Assembly (NCBI RefSeq): GCF_900110645.1 | Contig: NZ_FOFB01000036.1 | Coordinates: forward strand, 1-53,331 | DNA: 53,331 nt | Origin: Neolewinella agarilytica | GTDB lineage: Bacteria; Bacteroidota; Bacteroidia; Chitinophagales; Saprospiraceae | Reading direction: 5' to 3' | Shown: positions 18,201 through 25,779 of the stretch, piece after piece | How the letters are laid out: every line of letters starts with the position of its first letter | Numbering within the stretch: position 1 is the stretch's first letter | The notes under the pieces: generated by a model | The model's database searches: none | Told to the model about the DNA's origin: nothing | What the model saw: the letters and a program-made list of their open reading frames with translations, nothing else | Program-made: the position numbers and the translations under genes

Positions 18201-18778
18201 CGGTCTTTGCCGAGGTCAATATCATCAATGCCCCGGTGCCGCTGAATCTCGATGTAGTAATCGTCCTCGAAAATGTTGAGCCACCACTTCAGCGCCTCTT
18301 CGGCCTCCTCGTCCTTACCCGCAATCAGCAGCTGGGGGATTTCGGCACCGATGCAGCAACTCGTCACGATCAGCCCTTCGTGGTACTTCTCGATCAGCTC
18401 CTTATCGATTCGGGGGTACTTGCCGTATAGCCCTTCGATGTAGCCGATGGAGCAGAGCTTACAAAGGTTCTGGTAGCCCTTTTTGTTCTTGGCCAGCATC
18501 AGCTGGTGGTAGCGCTTGTCCTTCTCGCCCGCCGCCCGGCTGAAGGCTTTTTTATGGCGGTCTTCCACCAGGTAAAACTCACAGCCGATCATCGGTTTGA
18601 TGTTCCGTTTGCGCGCTTCATTGACAAACTTGAAGGCCCCGAACATATTACCGTGGTCGGTCAGCGCCACGCCCTTCATACCGTCGGCCACCGCTTTGTC
18701 CATCATCGTCCCGATCTCCGACGCACCGTCGAGCAAAGAGTACTGAGTGTGGCAATGGAGGTGGCAAAATTCTGGCAT
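15206..18778 (-). CDS. dnaE: DNA polymerase III alpha subunit
   Basis: The 1190-residue product is full length for bacterial DnaE1. In order: PHP domain (HLHCHTQYSLLDGA, LTDHGNMFGAFKF), palm with GRGSAAGSAVAYCVGIT and the catalytic PDIDIDFDD, fingers with NTGIHACGVVI, tandem HhH, and the OB domain (VKLAGMIVGARHL) with a C-terminal tail that contacts the clamp and tau. It is the replicative polymerase. No proofreading exonuclease is fused. It stands alone; the upstream gap holds an AGTCAAGC repeat array and no obvious operon partner. Confidence 0.98.
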   Translation of the reverse strand: MPEFCHLHCHTQYSLLDGASEIGTMMDKAVADGMKGVALTDHGNMFGAFKFVNEARKRNIKPMIGCEFYLVEDRHKKAFSRAAGEKDKRYHQLMLAKNKKGYQNLCKLCSIGYIEGLYGKYPRIDKELIEKYHEGLIVTSCCIGAEIPQLLIAGKDEEAEEALKWWLNIFEDDYYIEIQRHRGIDDIDLGKDREGRTIYSGKSQEDINVKLMALAMKHNVKVICTNDSHYVEEEDYQPHDLLLCVNTGSLKEDPKRFSFPSSDFYFKKQIEMANLFHDHPESVANTMEVYDKIEVLTLAQDVLLPNFPMPPEFATQDDYLRHLTYEGARKRYGEINEVTRERLDFELDVIKASGYPGYFLIVQDFTTAAREMGVSVGPGRGSAAGSAVAYCVGITNVDPIKYDLLFERFLNPERVSMPDIDIDFDDVGRQKVIDYVIDKYGQEQVAQIITYGTMAAKSSLRDVGRVMDVPLSEVDRVAKSFPQQLGASLRDVLADGDISPKLKGKMNGEDVDKAYAFRELAEQPDQIGEMIRMAKKLEGSIRNTGIHACGVVITPDDVTDYVPVTADKDTGMYVSQFDNSVAEDAGLLKMDFLGLKTLTIIKDALRMIKENHGVDIDVDELPLDDEKTYELFQRGETNGIFQYESGGMQKHMKNLKPTTFDDLIAMNALYRPGPLEYIPEFIERKHGRKPIVYTLDAEEQYLKETFGIYVYQEQIMLLSQSIANFSKGQADVLRKAMGKKKKDVLDKMYPKFVEGGTANGHPEEKLGKIWKDWEAFASYAFNKSHSTCYALVAYHTAYLKAHYPAEYMASVLTHNKSDQGKMSFFLRECKRMDVPVLQPDINESQADFSVNKDGAIRIGMTALKGVGEGPVEAILDARKEGDFESVFDMLLRIEPGSVNKRVLEALVDAGGFDCFEDMHRAQYYAPTDKFDSYLEDAVKTANGTLARQAEAASSLFAEVQDEIAVEPPKAPDAKPYLLPEKLAREKDVTGIYVSGHPLDGYKLEIDNYVTCGLADLDPRKYGRSTVKLAGMIVGARHLVSKNGNGWGIFELGDYDDTIEFKLFGDDYLKFKHVLIQGTALFLTATFQKKWQSEELELKISEIKLLEGVGEELTKAIILKMPLEELTTAKVVALDELCQRFQGDAKLRMVFYDREQDSKLKMFSLKRMVLADTDFVKEIEKMGIKYRLEGA

Positions 18779-18851
18779 AGGGGATAGCTTACTGGATCGT
18801 TTTCACAAGGTACAAAGGAGACGCCTTTTTCCAACAAATAGTTTTCCACAG

Positions 18852-18990
18852 TTTAGTCAAACAGTCAGGCAGTCAAGGAGTCAAGCAGTAGCTACCGCAG
18901 GGGATGTTCGCTTCGCTCGTAGGGAAGCACTGCTTGACTGCTTGACTATTTGACTTTCAGACTGCCTGACTGCCTGACTATTTAACTAAT
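18852..18990. repeat. Period-8 AGTCAAGC/GCTTGACT inverted repeat
   Basis: The left arm has tandem AGTCAAAC, AGTCAGGC, AGTCAAGG, AGTCAAGC units. The right arm has the complements GCTTGACT, TTTGACT, CCTGACT and TTTAACT. The loop of about 45 bases includes a GTAGCTACCGC fragment. It lies about 75 bases upstream of the dnaE start. The same unit type recurs at 35892-36235. Confidence 0.83.
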
Positions 18991-19315
18991 CGTACATATG
19001 GGTGAACTTAGTAACTATCCCCCTCAACAAGCTCTTCCCTGCTTCCCACGGACTTCCCCTTGCACCTGCGTGCGCGCCGCTGAAGTATTCACTCTTCTCA
19101 CACCGCTTGCCGTCAATTCTCCACGATACTCGTTTATGGACAGGAAGCAGCTATTCCCGCCACATTCGACAAACAATAATTTGGCAATTCACCCCACAAA
19201 CCTATTTAGTCTTTTTACAAATTAGATGAATGCCGCAGATAAACTAAACCTTCACCTCATTTCCCCACTTTAAATAGCAGTTCTAATTTTTATAACAATT
19301 AAAATCTTAGCTATT
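18991..19315. other. Intergenic region upstream of the small Cys-rich gene
   Basis: No convincing gene is seen. A perfect copy of the dispersed motif (TGCACCTGCG-TG-CGCGCC, 19061-19078) lies in it. The last 100 bases are AT-rich and probably hold the promoter of the next gene. Confidence 0.5.
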
Positions 19316-19513
19316 ATGGAGTCCACCTGTAAATCATGTAACCACTGGGAAAACGATGCGCCTGCTGTTCAGAATCAGGACAACTTCGGCGAATGCGAAG
19401 TGCTCACCGATAGTGGTATGAAGTTCGTACTTCCCGTTATCCAGAACCCCTCCGCGCAGAGCACCGGAATTATTACGAGTGCCGACTTTGGTTGCAATCA
19501 GTTTGCTGCTTAA
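19316..19513 (+). CDS. Small cysteine-containing protein, possible metal-binding
   Basis: The 65-residue product has CKSCNHW at the start (C5, C8), C27 in GECEV and C60 in FGCNQF. Four cysteines spaced this way suggest a zinc-ribbon-like or other metal site, but this is inference. There is no signal peptide. It has its own terminator at 19539-19576 and no operon partner. The AT-rich leader and compact gene favour a real, expressed small protein. Confidence 0.7.
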   Translation: MESTCKSCNHWENDAPAVQNQDNFGECEVLTDSGMKFVLPVIQNPSAQSTGIITSADFGCNQFAA

Positions 19514-19538
19514 AAAGAGTAGTGCTGTAAAACAGAAG

Positions 19539-19576
19539 CCCCTGCTTACATCGGTAAGCAGGGGCTTCTGTGCTTC
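19539..19576 (+). terminator. Intrinsic terminator, likely bidirectional
   Basis: The stem AGAAGCCCCTGCTTAC pairs with GTAAGCAGGGGCTTCT around an ATCG loop. It lies between the small Cys-rich gene and the convergent heme operon and could serve both, although the plus-strand T-run is short. Confidence 0.8.
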
Positions 19577-19606
19577 TGCTAACTACCGCCACTTTTTATG
19601 GATGCC

Positions 19607-21622
19607 TTACCAACGGACGGTGAGCCCCAGGAAAGCACTTCTTCCAAAATCAATCAACTGCCCCGCCGAACCACCGGTATGGGCATCACCGCCCGTGCCA
19701 CCAGTAACGGGCACCCGGTCTCGGTTTAGGAGGTTTTTCACGCCAGCGGTCAGCTGAATTCGGTTATTCAGAAAGCCCTTATTCAAGCTGACGTGCAACA
19801 GGTGATAATCACCGATGAACCCCTGGCTGAGTTGGCCATCAGCTCCGGCCTGATAACGGTCTTGCCGGCCCACGTAGCGGTGATCTAAGCGGATACTCAG
19901 GTGAGCCTTTGGCAAACGGTAGCTTAGCTGATTGTTTGCTTCGCCCAGCGATAAAAATTCTGGAGATTCGTTCTCGGGAGTAGCCAGTGTATTGAGCAGT
20001 CTGGTCATGGCATCACCAGTGGTGATTGTCCACCGTTCGTTAGGTGTATACACAAACTGCACGGTAGCACCGTGCGTCCGGTACTCTTCCAGATTTACGT
20101 AGGAGAAGCGGCCGTCGGCTACGTCCGCCAGGGTGATCCGGTCACTGATGCGATTGTAGAAAATGGCTCCACTAATGGCCAGCGGCCATTTCTTGTTGCC
20201 AGACCACTCCCCATTCAGGCGGAAGTTATGACTGCGCTCAGCGGTGAGTTCCTGGCTACCGATGATGTAGTGGTTGACATCAATGAAACTGAAGAAAAGC
20301 TCCTGAATAGCCGGCGCTCTGAAACCAGCAGCATAGCCAAGTCTCCATCGCCAGGCGGGAGAAGGTTTCCACAGCAGGTGAAAGGCGGGAACGAAGGGGT
20401 GTCCGTAGCGACTGTTATACCCTGCCCTGACGGTTGCCTCGGCCGTCCAGTCGCGTTGCAGGCGATAGCGAAGCCCGATCCACGCAGCCAGATTATTGAT
20501 GGCCGGTTCATTCGATAAAGAAGCCGTATCTAGGATTCTTCCTCCTGCGCCGGACTCTCTCCGGTACTCCAGCCCAATCTGTCCGCTTAATTTACCCCGC
20601 ATACCGTCTTTTGCAGACAAACTCAGCCTGAGCAGACTACCGGTATAGCGAGTCGTGTCCTGTCCGTCAATGACCAGACTGGTCGTGTCGGGCTCCAGGT
20701 CGCGGCGTTGCGTCTGTTTGTGGCGATCAAAAGTGTTCCAGCCGGCCGTAAGGTCGGCGTTGAGCTTCGGAGAGAGGCGATAGTTGACGGACAGGGCGTG
20801 ATCTTCCCTCCAGGTGTCAAATATCTGATCCACAACGTAAGGGAGAAATTCCGGGCGACGCACCTCCCCATACAAAGTCAGGGTCTCTGAGAAGGATCGA
20901 TAGCCATACCGGAGGCTGAGGGAATCAGAGGGCTGGTACCGGAGGTTAATATCATAGCCAAACTGGTCTTTAGGGTTCCACGTGGAGGCTCCTGCCCGCA
21001 GGCTGTCAACCGAGCCGAAACGGGCACTGTACCGATCTAATCCGCCATAGATTTGAAAACTCCCCAGCTGCCTGCCCAGTCGCAGAAACTGCCGGTCAAG
21101 ATCAACTGTTTCGTACCTGCCTCCGGCTTCCGCTTTCCACTTATCGGCTTGCTCCCTGGCGGTAACCAGGTTAATGACGCCGCCAGCAGCATCACTGCCG
21201 TAGCGGGCAGAAAGCGCCCCGGCAATCACTTCCACCCGGCTGAACCGCGCCAGATTGAGCTGCGTCAGATCAATCTCTCCCCCCAGCCGGCCAATCACGG
21301 GCACGCCGTCGATCATAACCTGTATGTTCTGCCCGCCAAGCCCCTGTATCGACAGCCCGTTACCGAGAATAGGGTCTGGGCTTACGCGCATCGTGAGTTG
21401 CCGTTGCAGTAATTCCGACAAATCACTTATCCCCTGTTCACGCCATTCTTTTTGGGTCAGCACCGTCACTTTGTGGATGGCGTTTCGGGCCTCCGTTGGT
21501 GCGTACTCAGCCGTCACAACGATGTCCTTCAGGTTGACGGACAAAAGGAGGCTATCCGCTTGTGCTCCGATGACGGACACGGCGGCTCCCGAAAAGAATA
21601 AGCATAAAATAAGCTGCTTCAT
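19607..21622 (-). CDS. hmuR: TonB-dependent heme receptor (HmuR-like), last gene of heme operon
   Basis: The start is taken at 21622 (MKQLILCLFFSGAAVSVIGAQ), which gives a clean signal peptide and a 671-residue product. There is a plug domain (VVTAEYAPTEARNAIHKVTVLT, QGLGGQNIQVMIDGVPVIGR, RYGSDAAGGVINLVTA) and a barrel ending AFLGLTVRW. No carboxypeptidase-like N-terminal domain is present, as in BtuB/HmuR-type receptors. Heme is assigned from the operon, which encodes all downstream steps of heme uptake; the receptor itself does not prove it. It would bring heme, perhaps handed over by the HmuY-like protein, into the periplasm with TonB energy. Confidence 0.85.
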   Translation of the reverse strand: MKQLILCLFFSGAAVSVIGAQADSLLLSVNLKDIVVTAEYAPTEARNAIHKVTVLTQKEWREQGISDLSELLQRQLTMRVSPDPILGNGLSIQGLGGQNIQVMIDGVPVIGRLGGEIDLTQLNLARFSRVEVIAGALSARYGSDAAGGVINLVTAREQADKWKAEAGGRYETVDLDRQFLRLGRQLGSFQIYGGLDRYSARFGSVDSLRAGASTWNPKDQFGYDINLRYQPSDSLSLRYGYRSFSETLTLYGEVRRPEFLPYVVDQIFDTWREDHALSVNYRLSPKLNADLTAGWNTFDRHKQTQRRDLEPDTTSLVIDGQDTTRYTGSLLRLSLSAKDGMRGKLSGQIGLEYRRESGAGGRILDTASLSNEPAINNLAAWIGLRYRLQRDWTAEATVRAGYNSRYGHPFVPAFHLLWKPSPAWRWRLGYAAGFRAPAIQELFFSFIDVNHYIIGSQELTAERSHNFRLNGEWSGNKKWPLAISGAIFYNRISDRITLADVADGRFSYVNLEEYRTHGATVQFVYTPNERWTITTGDAMTRLLNTLATPENESPEFLSLGEANNQLSYRLPKAHLSIRLDHRYVGRQDRYQAGADGQLSQGFIGDYHLLHVSLNKGFLNNRIQLTAGVKNLLNRDRVPVTGGTGGDAHTGGSAGQLIDFGRSAFLGLTVRW

Positions 21623-21632
21623 GGAGGAGTAG

Positions 21633-21965
21633 CTATTGTTGTGAAATGCGATCTCTGGCTTGCACAATCAGCAGCCCGTTCTGAAGCATTGTATTGAGCC
21701 GCTCCAGGTCTTCGGAAGAAAGCAGTATGCCAAATCCGGCATAAGGCGTTTCGAGATAGACATCCCGTCTCTTTCGATCCTTACGAAGCCCGTACTTGTG
21801 GTAATAGCGGTTGACCGTGCTGGTGAAAGACTCCATATCCTCCAGGCTTTGGTTGAGAAAAAAGGTACCGTAAGCAATCTGAAAACCATAGCACTTAGGG
21901 CAGTAGACCAGGTAGCCGTACTGATCCTTATGGAGTATGGTTGCTTGATGATCGTGGTGAGCCAT
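21633..21965 (-). CDS. Small CxxC protein in heme operon (DUF6686-like)
   Basis: The 110-residue product has an N-terminal HHDH stretch, then GYLVYCPKCYGFQIAYGTFFLNQSLEDMESF and a C-terminal helical part. It resembles small Bacteroidota proteins, possibly DUF6686, found with iron or heme genes; this is recollection, not a search result. The CPKC and His residues could bind metal or heme. It lies 6 bases after hmuS and 10 before hmuR, so it is surely co-transcribed with them. Confidence 0.65.
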   Translation of the reverse strand: MAHHDHQATILHKDQYGYLVYCPKCYGFQIAYGTFFLNQSLEDMESFTSTVNRYYHKYGLRKDRKRRDVYLETPYAGFGILLSSEDLERLNTMLQNGLLIVQARDRISQQ

Positions 21966-21971
21966 AACAGA

Positions 21972-23021
21972 TTATTTAGTGGATGCCGAAAGCGAAGAAA
22001 TTGCGAGTTCCTCGAGAGTATCCGTCCAGCCTTCCAGCTCCGGTTGCCCGGGCTTACGGGCGCCAAAGAAATAAGTGATCATCTGGCCTTCAGCGTCGAA
22101 TAATTCCAGGCTGGTGACAATGCCGTCATCCGTTGGTTTCCGTACGACGTAAGCCGAAGAAATAGCCTCCGTATCGAGATGCAGATTGAAAGCAGGGTCT
22201 AACACATTAAACCATTTGCCCATCCATTTCAATTGCTTAACCGGCCCGCTATGGATCTGAATACATCCAGCACTATGCACAAAACACATAATCGGTATGG
22301 CGCGCTCCGCGGCGGTATTCAAGACAAACTCTACGGAAAGATTATCCACCGCCGTCACCATGCCTTCCGGTGCCAGCCTTAGTGCCTGGGTACGGCTCAG
22401 GCCGTATTTCCGGAGCATGCCGAAGAACTGATGGGTATCTTTCAGGTCGAGCCAATCCTGTTGAAAGGCTGACTCATCTACCTCCGAGTCGGGCTGTTCC
22501 GGGTCCGGGACGGGGCGGCTACGGTCCGTGATCATGATGGGTTCCTGAGCACCGCGGTATTTCTCCACCAGATAGGCCCACCCCTGCATATCGCTTTTCG
22601 GTGTACTGTAAATTTTATGGACGGCTTCTCCCCGTGCATTGAAAAACTGCAGGCCGTGCAAGTCTCCTCCCTTTTCCCGATGTAGAATTACCGCTAGTGC
22701 ATACACCCATTCATTCATGAACAGGCGCAGGTCAATATCGGGGTTTACGGCCACGCCCATATTGTGCGCTCCTCCGTAGAAAGTCAGGTTGTCATAAACT
22801 CCTTTCCGCTCGTGGACGACGTGGTCGTTACGGGTGAGGGCCATCACGTAGCCCATCCGTTTTACGTCTTTGAGCAGTTCTTTGAAGTCCCCCTCAAGCC
22901 GGATGACATTTTCACCTAAGCCCAGGCTTAGCAGTTCGGCTTCACTGACGCCCAGGCGTTCGGCCTGGTCCCGCGCACGAAGGCGAGGCTCTTCAGTTCG
23001 TAGTTTCTTCAAGGCGCGCAC
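21972..23021 (-). CDS. hmuS: Hemin-degrading/heme-binding factor HmuS (HemS/ChuS family)
   Basis: The 349-residue product has the two structurally repeated halves of HemS/ChuS (VMALTRNDHVVHERKGVYDNLTFYGGAHNMGVAVNPDIDLRLFMNEW in the first half; ERAIPIMCFVHSAGCIQIHSGPVKQLKWMGKWFNVLDPAFNLHLDTEAI in the second). Family members bind cytoplasmic heme and open or traffic it to release iron. The first codons overlap the end of hmuV by 13 bases, and the overlap contains a copy of the dispersed motif. Translational coupling is likely. Confidence 0.93.
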   Translation of the reverse strand: MRALKKLRTEEPRLRARDQAERLGVSEAELLSLGLGENVIRLEGDFKELLKDVKRMGYVMALTRNDHVVHERKGVYDNLTFYGGAHNMGVAVNPDIDLRLFMNEWVYALAVILHREKGGDLHGLQFFNARGEAVHKIYSTPKSDMQGWAYLVEKYRGAQEPIMITDRSRPVPDPEQPDSEVDESAFQQDWLDLKDTHQFFGMLRKYGLSRTQALRLAPEGMVTAVDNLSVEFVLNTAAERAIPIMCFVHSAGCIQIHSGPVKQLKWMGKWFNVLDPAFNLHLDTEAISSAYVVRKPTDDGIVTSLELFDAEGQMITYFFGARKPGQPELEGWTDTLEELAISSLSASTK

Positions 23022-23869
23022 GCAGGTGCGATGTTTGGTTTTCCATAAGGCAAAGTGGTGATGAGTGGGCAGTTGAAACAGGGGTGAGGCTGAATCAGGC
23101 AGTCCACGTTGAAGGTTGCTTGAATGATGGTTTTGGTTAAAACCTCAGCAGGAGGCCCGGAGGCGACGGTCTTACCATCCCGAAGGAATAGCAGATGGTC
23201 GGCGAAGCGCGCCGCGAGGTTAAGATCGTGAAGAACGGCCAGTACCCCCAGGCCCCGTTCCCGGGCCAGGCGGGTGGCCAGGTCGACAAAGCGGTACTGT
23301 TGCTCCAGGTCAAGGGCTGCGGTGGGTTCATCGAGTAACAAATAGCGGTTCGTGGTCAGGTTGGGGTTTTCAGCGTCGAGCTGAAGCAGGCATTTTGCCA
23401 GTAAGACCCGTTTTTGCTCTCCTCCAGAGAGGGTGAGAAATGACCGGTCCCGCAGCGGATTAAGATCGAGCAGGTCGAGGTAATTGTCTACCGCTTGCTT
23501 TCGTTGCAGCGCCGTTAGCTGGTGGTAGCGGCCGTAGCAACCCAGTTCAACGACTTCGGCTACGGGCAGTGGAAACCCGAGTTGCACCGACTGTGCAAGC
23601 ACCGACCGGCGACCGGCCAGATCCGCAGGAGCAATGTCCTGCATGGCTCTTTCGTCTAACCACACTGCACCTGCGACCGCGCCCCCCGCTGCTGAGCCCT
23701 TACCGGCAAATACCTGCCCGGCCATTATTTGTAGCAGCGTAGATTTTCCCGCACCGTTTTTACCCATCACGACCGTTACCTGGCCGGGAGTAACCGTACA
23801 GTTGACACCGTGTAGAATTTCCTTACCGTTCAGGCGCAAGCCAACTCCTTCTGCTCGCATCATATCCAA
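23009..23869 (-). CDS. hmuV: Heme ABC transporter ATP-binding protein HmuV
   Basis: The 286-residue product shows Walker A GKNGAGKST (about residues 37-45), signature LSGGEQKRVLLAK, Walker B YLLLDEPTAALD and the switch His in AVLHDLNLAARFADH. It energises heme import with HmuU. A dispersed-motif copy at 23667 encodes GAVAGAV in a short insertion-like stretch (GKGSAAGGAVAGAVWLDER). A second copy encodes the C-terminal APACAP and runs over the hmuS start. Both spots look as if the motif was added to a working gene. Confidence 0.95.
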   Translation of the reverse strand: MDMMRAEGVGLRLNGKEILHGVNCTVTPGQVTVVMGKNGAGKSTLLQIMAGQVFAGKGSAAGGAVAGAVWLDERAMQDIAPADLAGRRSVLAQSVQLGFPLPVAEVVELGCYGRYHQLTALQRKQAVDNYLDLLDLNPLRDRSFLTLSGGEQKRVLLAKCLLQLDAENPNLTTNRYLLLDEPTAALDLEQQYRFVDLATRLARERGLGVLAVLHDLNLAARFADHLLFLRDGKTVASGPPAEVLTKTIIQATFNVDCLIQPHPCFNCPLITTLPYGKPNIAPACAP

Positions 23870-24882
23870 TTGGTTTTACGGCGCTCACGCAGGAGTAGCC
23901 AAAGGAAAAAAGGCGCGCCAACGAGGGCAGTAAGAATGCCAATGGGGAGTTCCGCCGGCGCTACAATGGTTCGTGAAAGCGTATCCGCCAATAGCAGAAA
24001 ACTCGCCCCCAGCAACGCAGAATAAAGTAATAACCGGCGATAATCCGTTCCCATCCACAAGCGCAAAAGGTGGGGAATGACCAGACCAACAAAGCCAATC
24101 AGGCCCGTGAGCGAAATGCAGACGCCTACGATCAGCGCCGTCCATACGATTACCCTTTTCTTCACTCTTTCAACGGAAAACCCCAGCTGGGCGGCTTCCC
24201 GTTCTCCGAGCAGAAAGGCGTTCAGGGCCAGGGCGTCCCGGCGCAGGAAAAAGCTACCGCACAACACAATGGGCGCGGCGATGGCGACCTGCGTCCAGTT
24301 GGCTCCGCTGAGGCTGCCGAGCGACCAGAAAGTGATGTCCCGCAGTTCGTTTTCGTCCGACTGATAAATGAGCAATCCCGTGATGGCACCGGTCAGAGCA
24401 GCAATCGCGATACCCGCAAGCAGCATGGTCGCCACATTCAACCGCCCCCTGCCGGCAGCCAGCCGGTAAACGATGCCAGTGGTGAGCAATGCGCCCAAAA
24501 AAGCCGCCAGACTGACGCTGACCTGCTGGATCCAGAGTGGGAAAAATGCCAGTAAGCGAGCGCTTAGAACCAACATTCCCACGGCAAAAAGCATGGCGCC
24601 ACTGGTAACACCAATCAGGGTGGGCTCTGCCAGTGGGTTGCGAAACAGCCCCTGGGTCGCCGCTCCGGTAATGGCCAGCGCTGAGCCAACGATAATGGCG
24701 AGAAGTAAACGGGGTAAGCGAACGTGCCACACCAAAAATTGCTCCAACTCCGCGGCCTGTCCGGTAAGCGCCAACCACAGGTCAGCGGAGCTGAGGTCAT
24801 AAGCCCCGGTCGCCATTGCGCTCACCGAAGCAAGGGCAAGCAACAAGAACAACAGGACGGGAAGAATGGAGTGGCTAGACAC
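23860..24882 (-). CDS. hmuU: Heme ABC transporter permease HmuU (FecCD family)
   Basis: The 340-residue product has about ten membrane helices and FecCD landmarks: RLPRLLLAIIVGSALAITGAATQGLFRNPLAEPTLIGVTSGA near the N-terminus and GLIGFVGLVIPHLLRLWMGTDYRRLLLYSALLGASFLLLADTLSR in the C-terminal half. It forms the inner-membrane channel with HmuV. It overlaps hmuV by 10 bases and starts 4 bases after hmuT. Confidence 0.95.
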   Translation of the reverse strand: MSSHSILPVLLFLLLALASVSAMATGAYDLSSADLWLALTGQAAELEQFLVWHVRLPRLLLAIIVGSALAITGAATQGLFRNPLAEPTLIGVTSGAMLFAVGMLVLSARLLAFFPLWIQQVSVSLAAFLGALLTTGIVYRLAAGRGRLNVATMLLAGIAIAALTGAITGLLIYQSDENELRDITFWSLGSLSGANWTQVAIAAPIVLCGSFFLRRDALALNAFLLGEREAAQLGFSVERVKKRVIVWTALIVGVCISLTGLIGFVGLVIPHLLRLWMGTDYRRLLLYSALLGASFLLLADTLSRTIVAPAELPIGILTALVGAPFFLWLLLRERRKTNWI

Positions 24883-24886
24883 GGAA

Positions 24887-25777
24887 TTACTTGCTTATGC
24901 GGTTATGAAGTTTTCCGGCCAGCTCACCAGCCGCCTGAGCGGCACGAGGGCCAAAACCGAGGAGGTAATGACCATCCATGGCAATAATCTGGTCGTGCTG
25001 GAAAGCAGGTGTCTGACTGATGCCAGGGATATTAGCCAAGCCAGCCTTACCATCAAGGCTCGCCAGGCCCGAGGTGAACATCAGAATAAATTCGGGGGCA
25101 GCTTCAACCAGTGCTTCGGGGGTGAGTGGTTTAAAATCACTGAAGGACTGGATGGCGTTTTCCCCACCGGCCAACTCAATGATGGCGGCGGCTTCAGTAT
25201 CCGTGCCGGCAACCATCAACTGCCTCGCTCCCCGCGCATAAATGAAAAGCACCCTTGGCCGTTCGCCTTCGTTTGCGGCCAGCTTTTCTTCCAGTTCGCG
25301 TTTGTCTTTTTCAATCCCGGCGGTGTATTCCGCTATTTTTTGTTCATCGATGGACAGATGGCGGGCAAGGACGGTGGCAGCGCGGGCGGCATTATCCAGG
25401 GTCGGATACATGGTTACCGGCACGACGGTGACTCCTGCATCTGCCAGAGTTTTAAGGGCAGGCTTGTCTTTTGCTTCCTCCGCCACAAACACCAGTGTAG
25501 GATGTAAGGCGAGCAAGCCTTCCACGTTCAACTGGCTGACGTGGCCAAGTTTCGGCACGTCGTTTACCGCTGACGGATAAGTGCTGGTAACGTCTACGCC
25601 AACGAGCTGGTCTCCGAAGTCTAAGTCGTAGAGCAACTCCGTTAGTGTTCCGCTGAGGGAAACAATGCGGTGAGTATCCGAAGTGCCCGGCTCGCTATCG
25701 GCAGCAGCAGATTCCGCTGCCGGGCTGCAGGCACTCAGCCCTGCAAAGAGGAGGAAAAGTATTGGTAAGAACTTCAT
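24887..25777 (-). CDS. hmuT: Periplasmic heme-binding lipoprotein HmuT
   Basis: The 296-residue product starts with a lipoprotein signal (LSAC, Cys17). It then has the cluster A-2 substrate-binding fold: RIVSLSGTLTELLYDLDFGDQLVGVDVTSTYP, LGHVSQLNVEGLLALHPTLVFVAEEA, GGENAIQSFSDFKPLTPEALVEAAPEFILMFTSG. The gene order Y-T-U-V-S supports heme rather than B12 or siderophore. It hands heme to HmuUV. Confidence 0.93.
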   Translation of the reverse strand: MKFLPILFLLFAGLSACSPAAESAAADSEPGTSDTHRIVSLSGTLTELLYDLDFGDQLVGVDVTSTYPSAVNDVPKLGHVSQLNVEGLLALHPTLVFVAEEAKDKPALKTLADAGVTVVPVTMYPTLDNAARAATVLARHLSIDEQKIAEYTAGIEKDKRELEEKLAANEGERPRVLFIYARGARQLMVAGTDTEAAAIIELAGGENAIQSFSDFKPLTPEALVEAAPEFILMFTSGLASLDGKAGLANIPGISQTPAFQHDQIIAMDGHYLLGFGPRAAQAAGELAGKLHNRISK

Positions 25778-25779
25778 GA

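Noticed and set aside
16337..18430. A 697-codon open frame on the plus strand
   Set aside because: It is wholly antisense to dnaE, whose motifs are complete; the predicted protein has no motif. It is a shadow frame of high-GC coding DNA.
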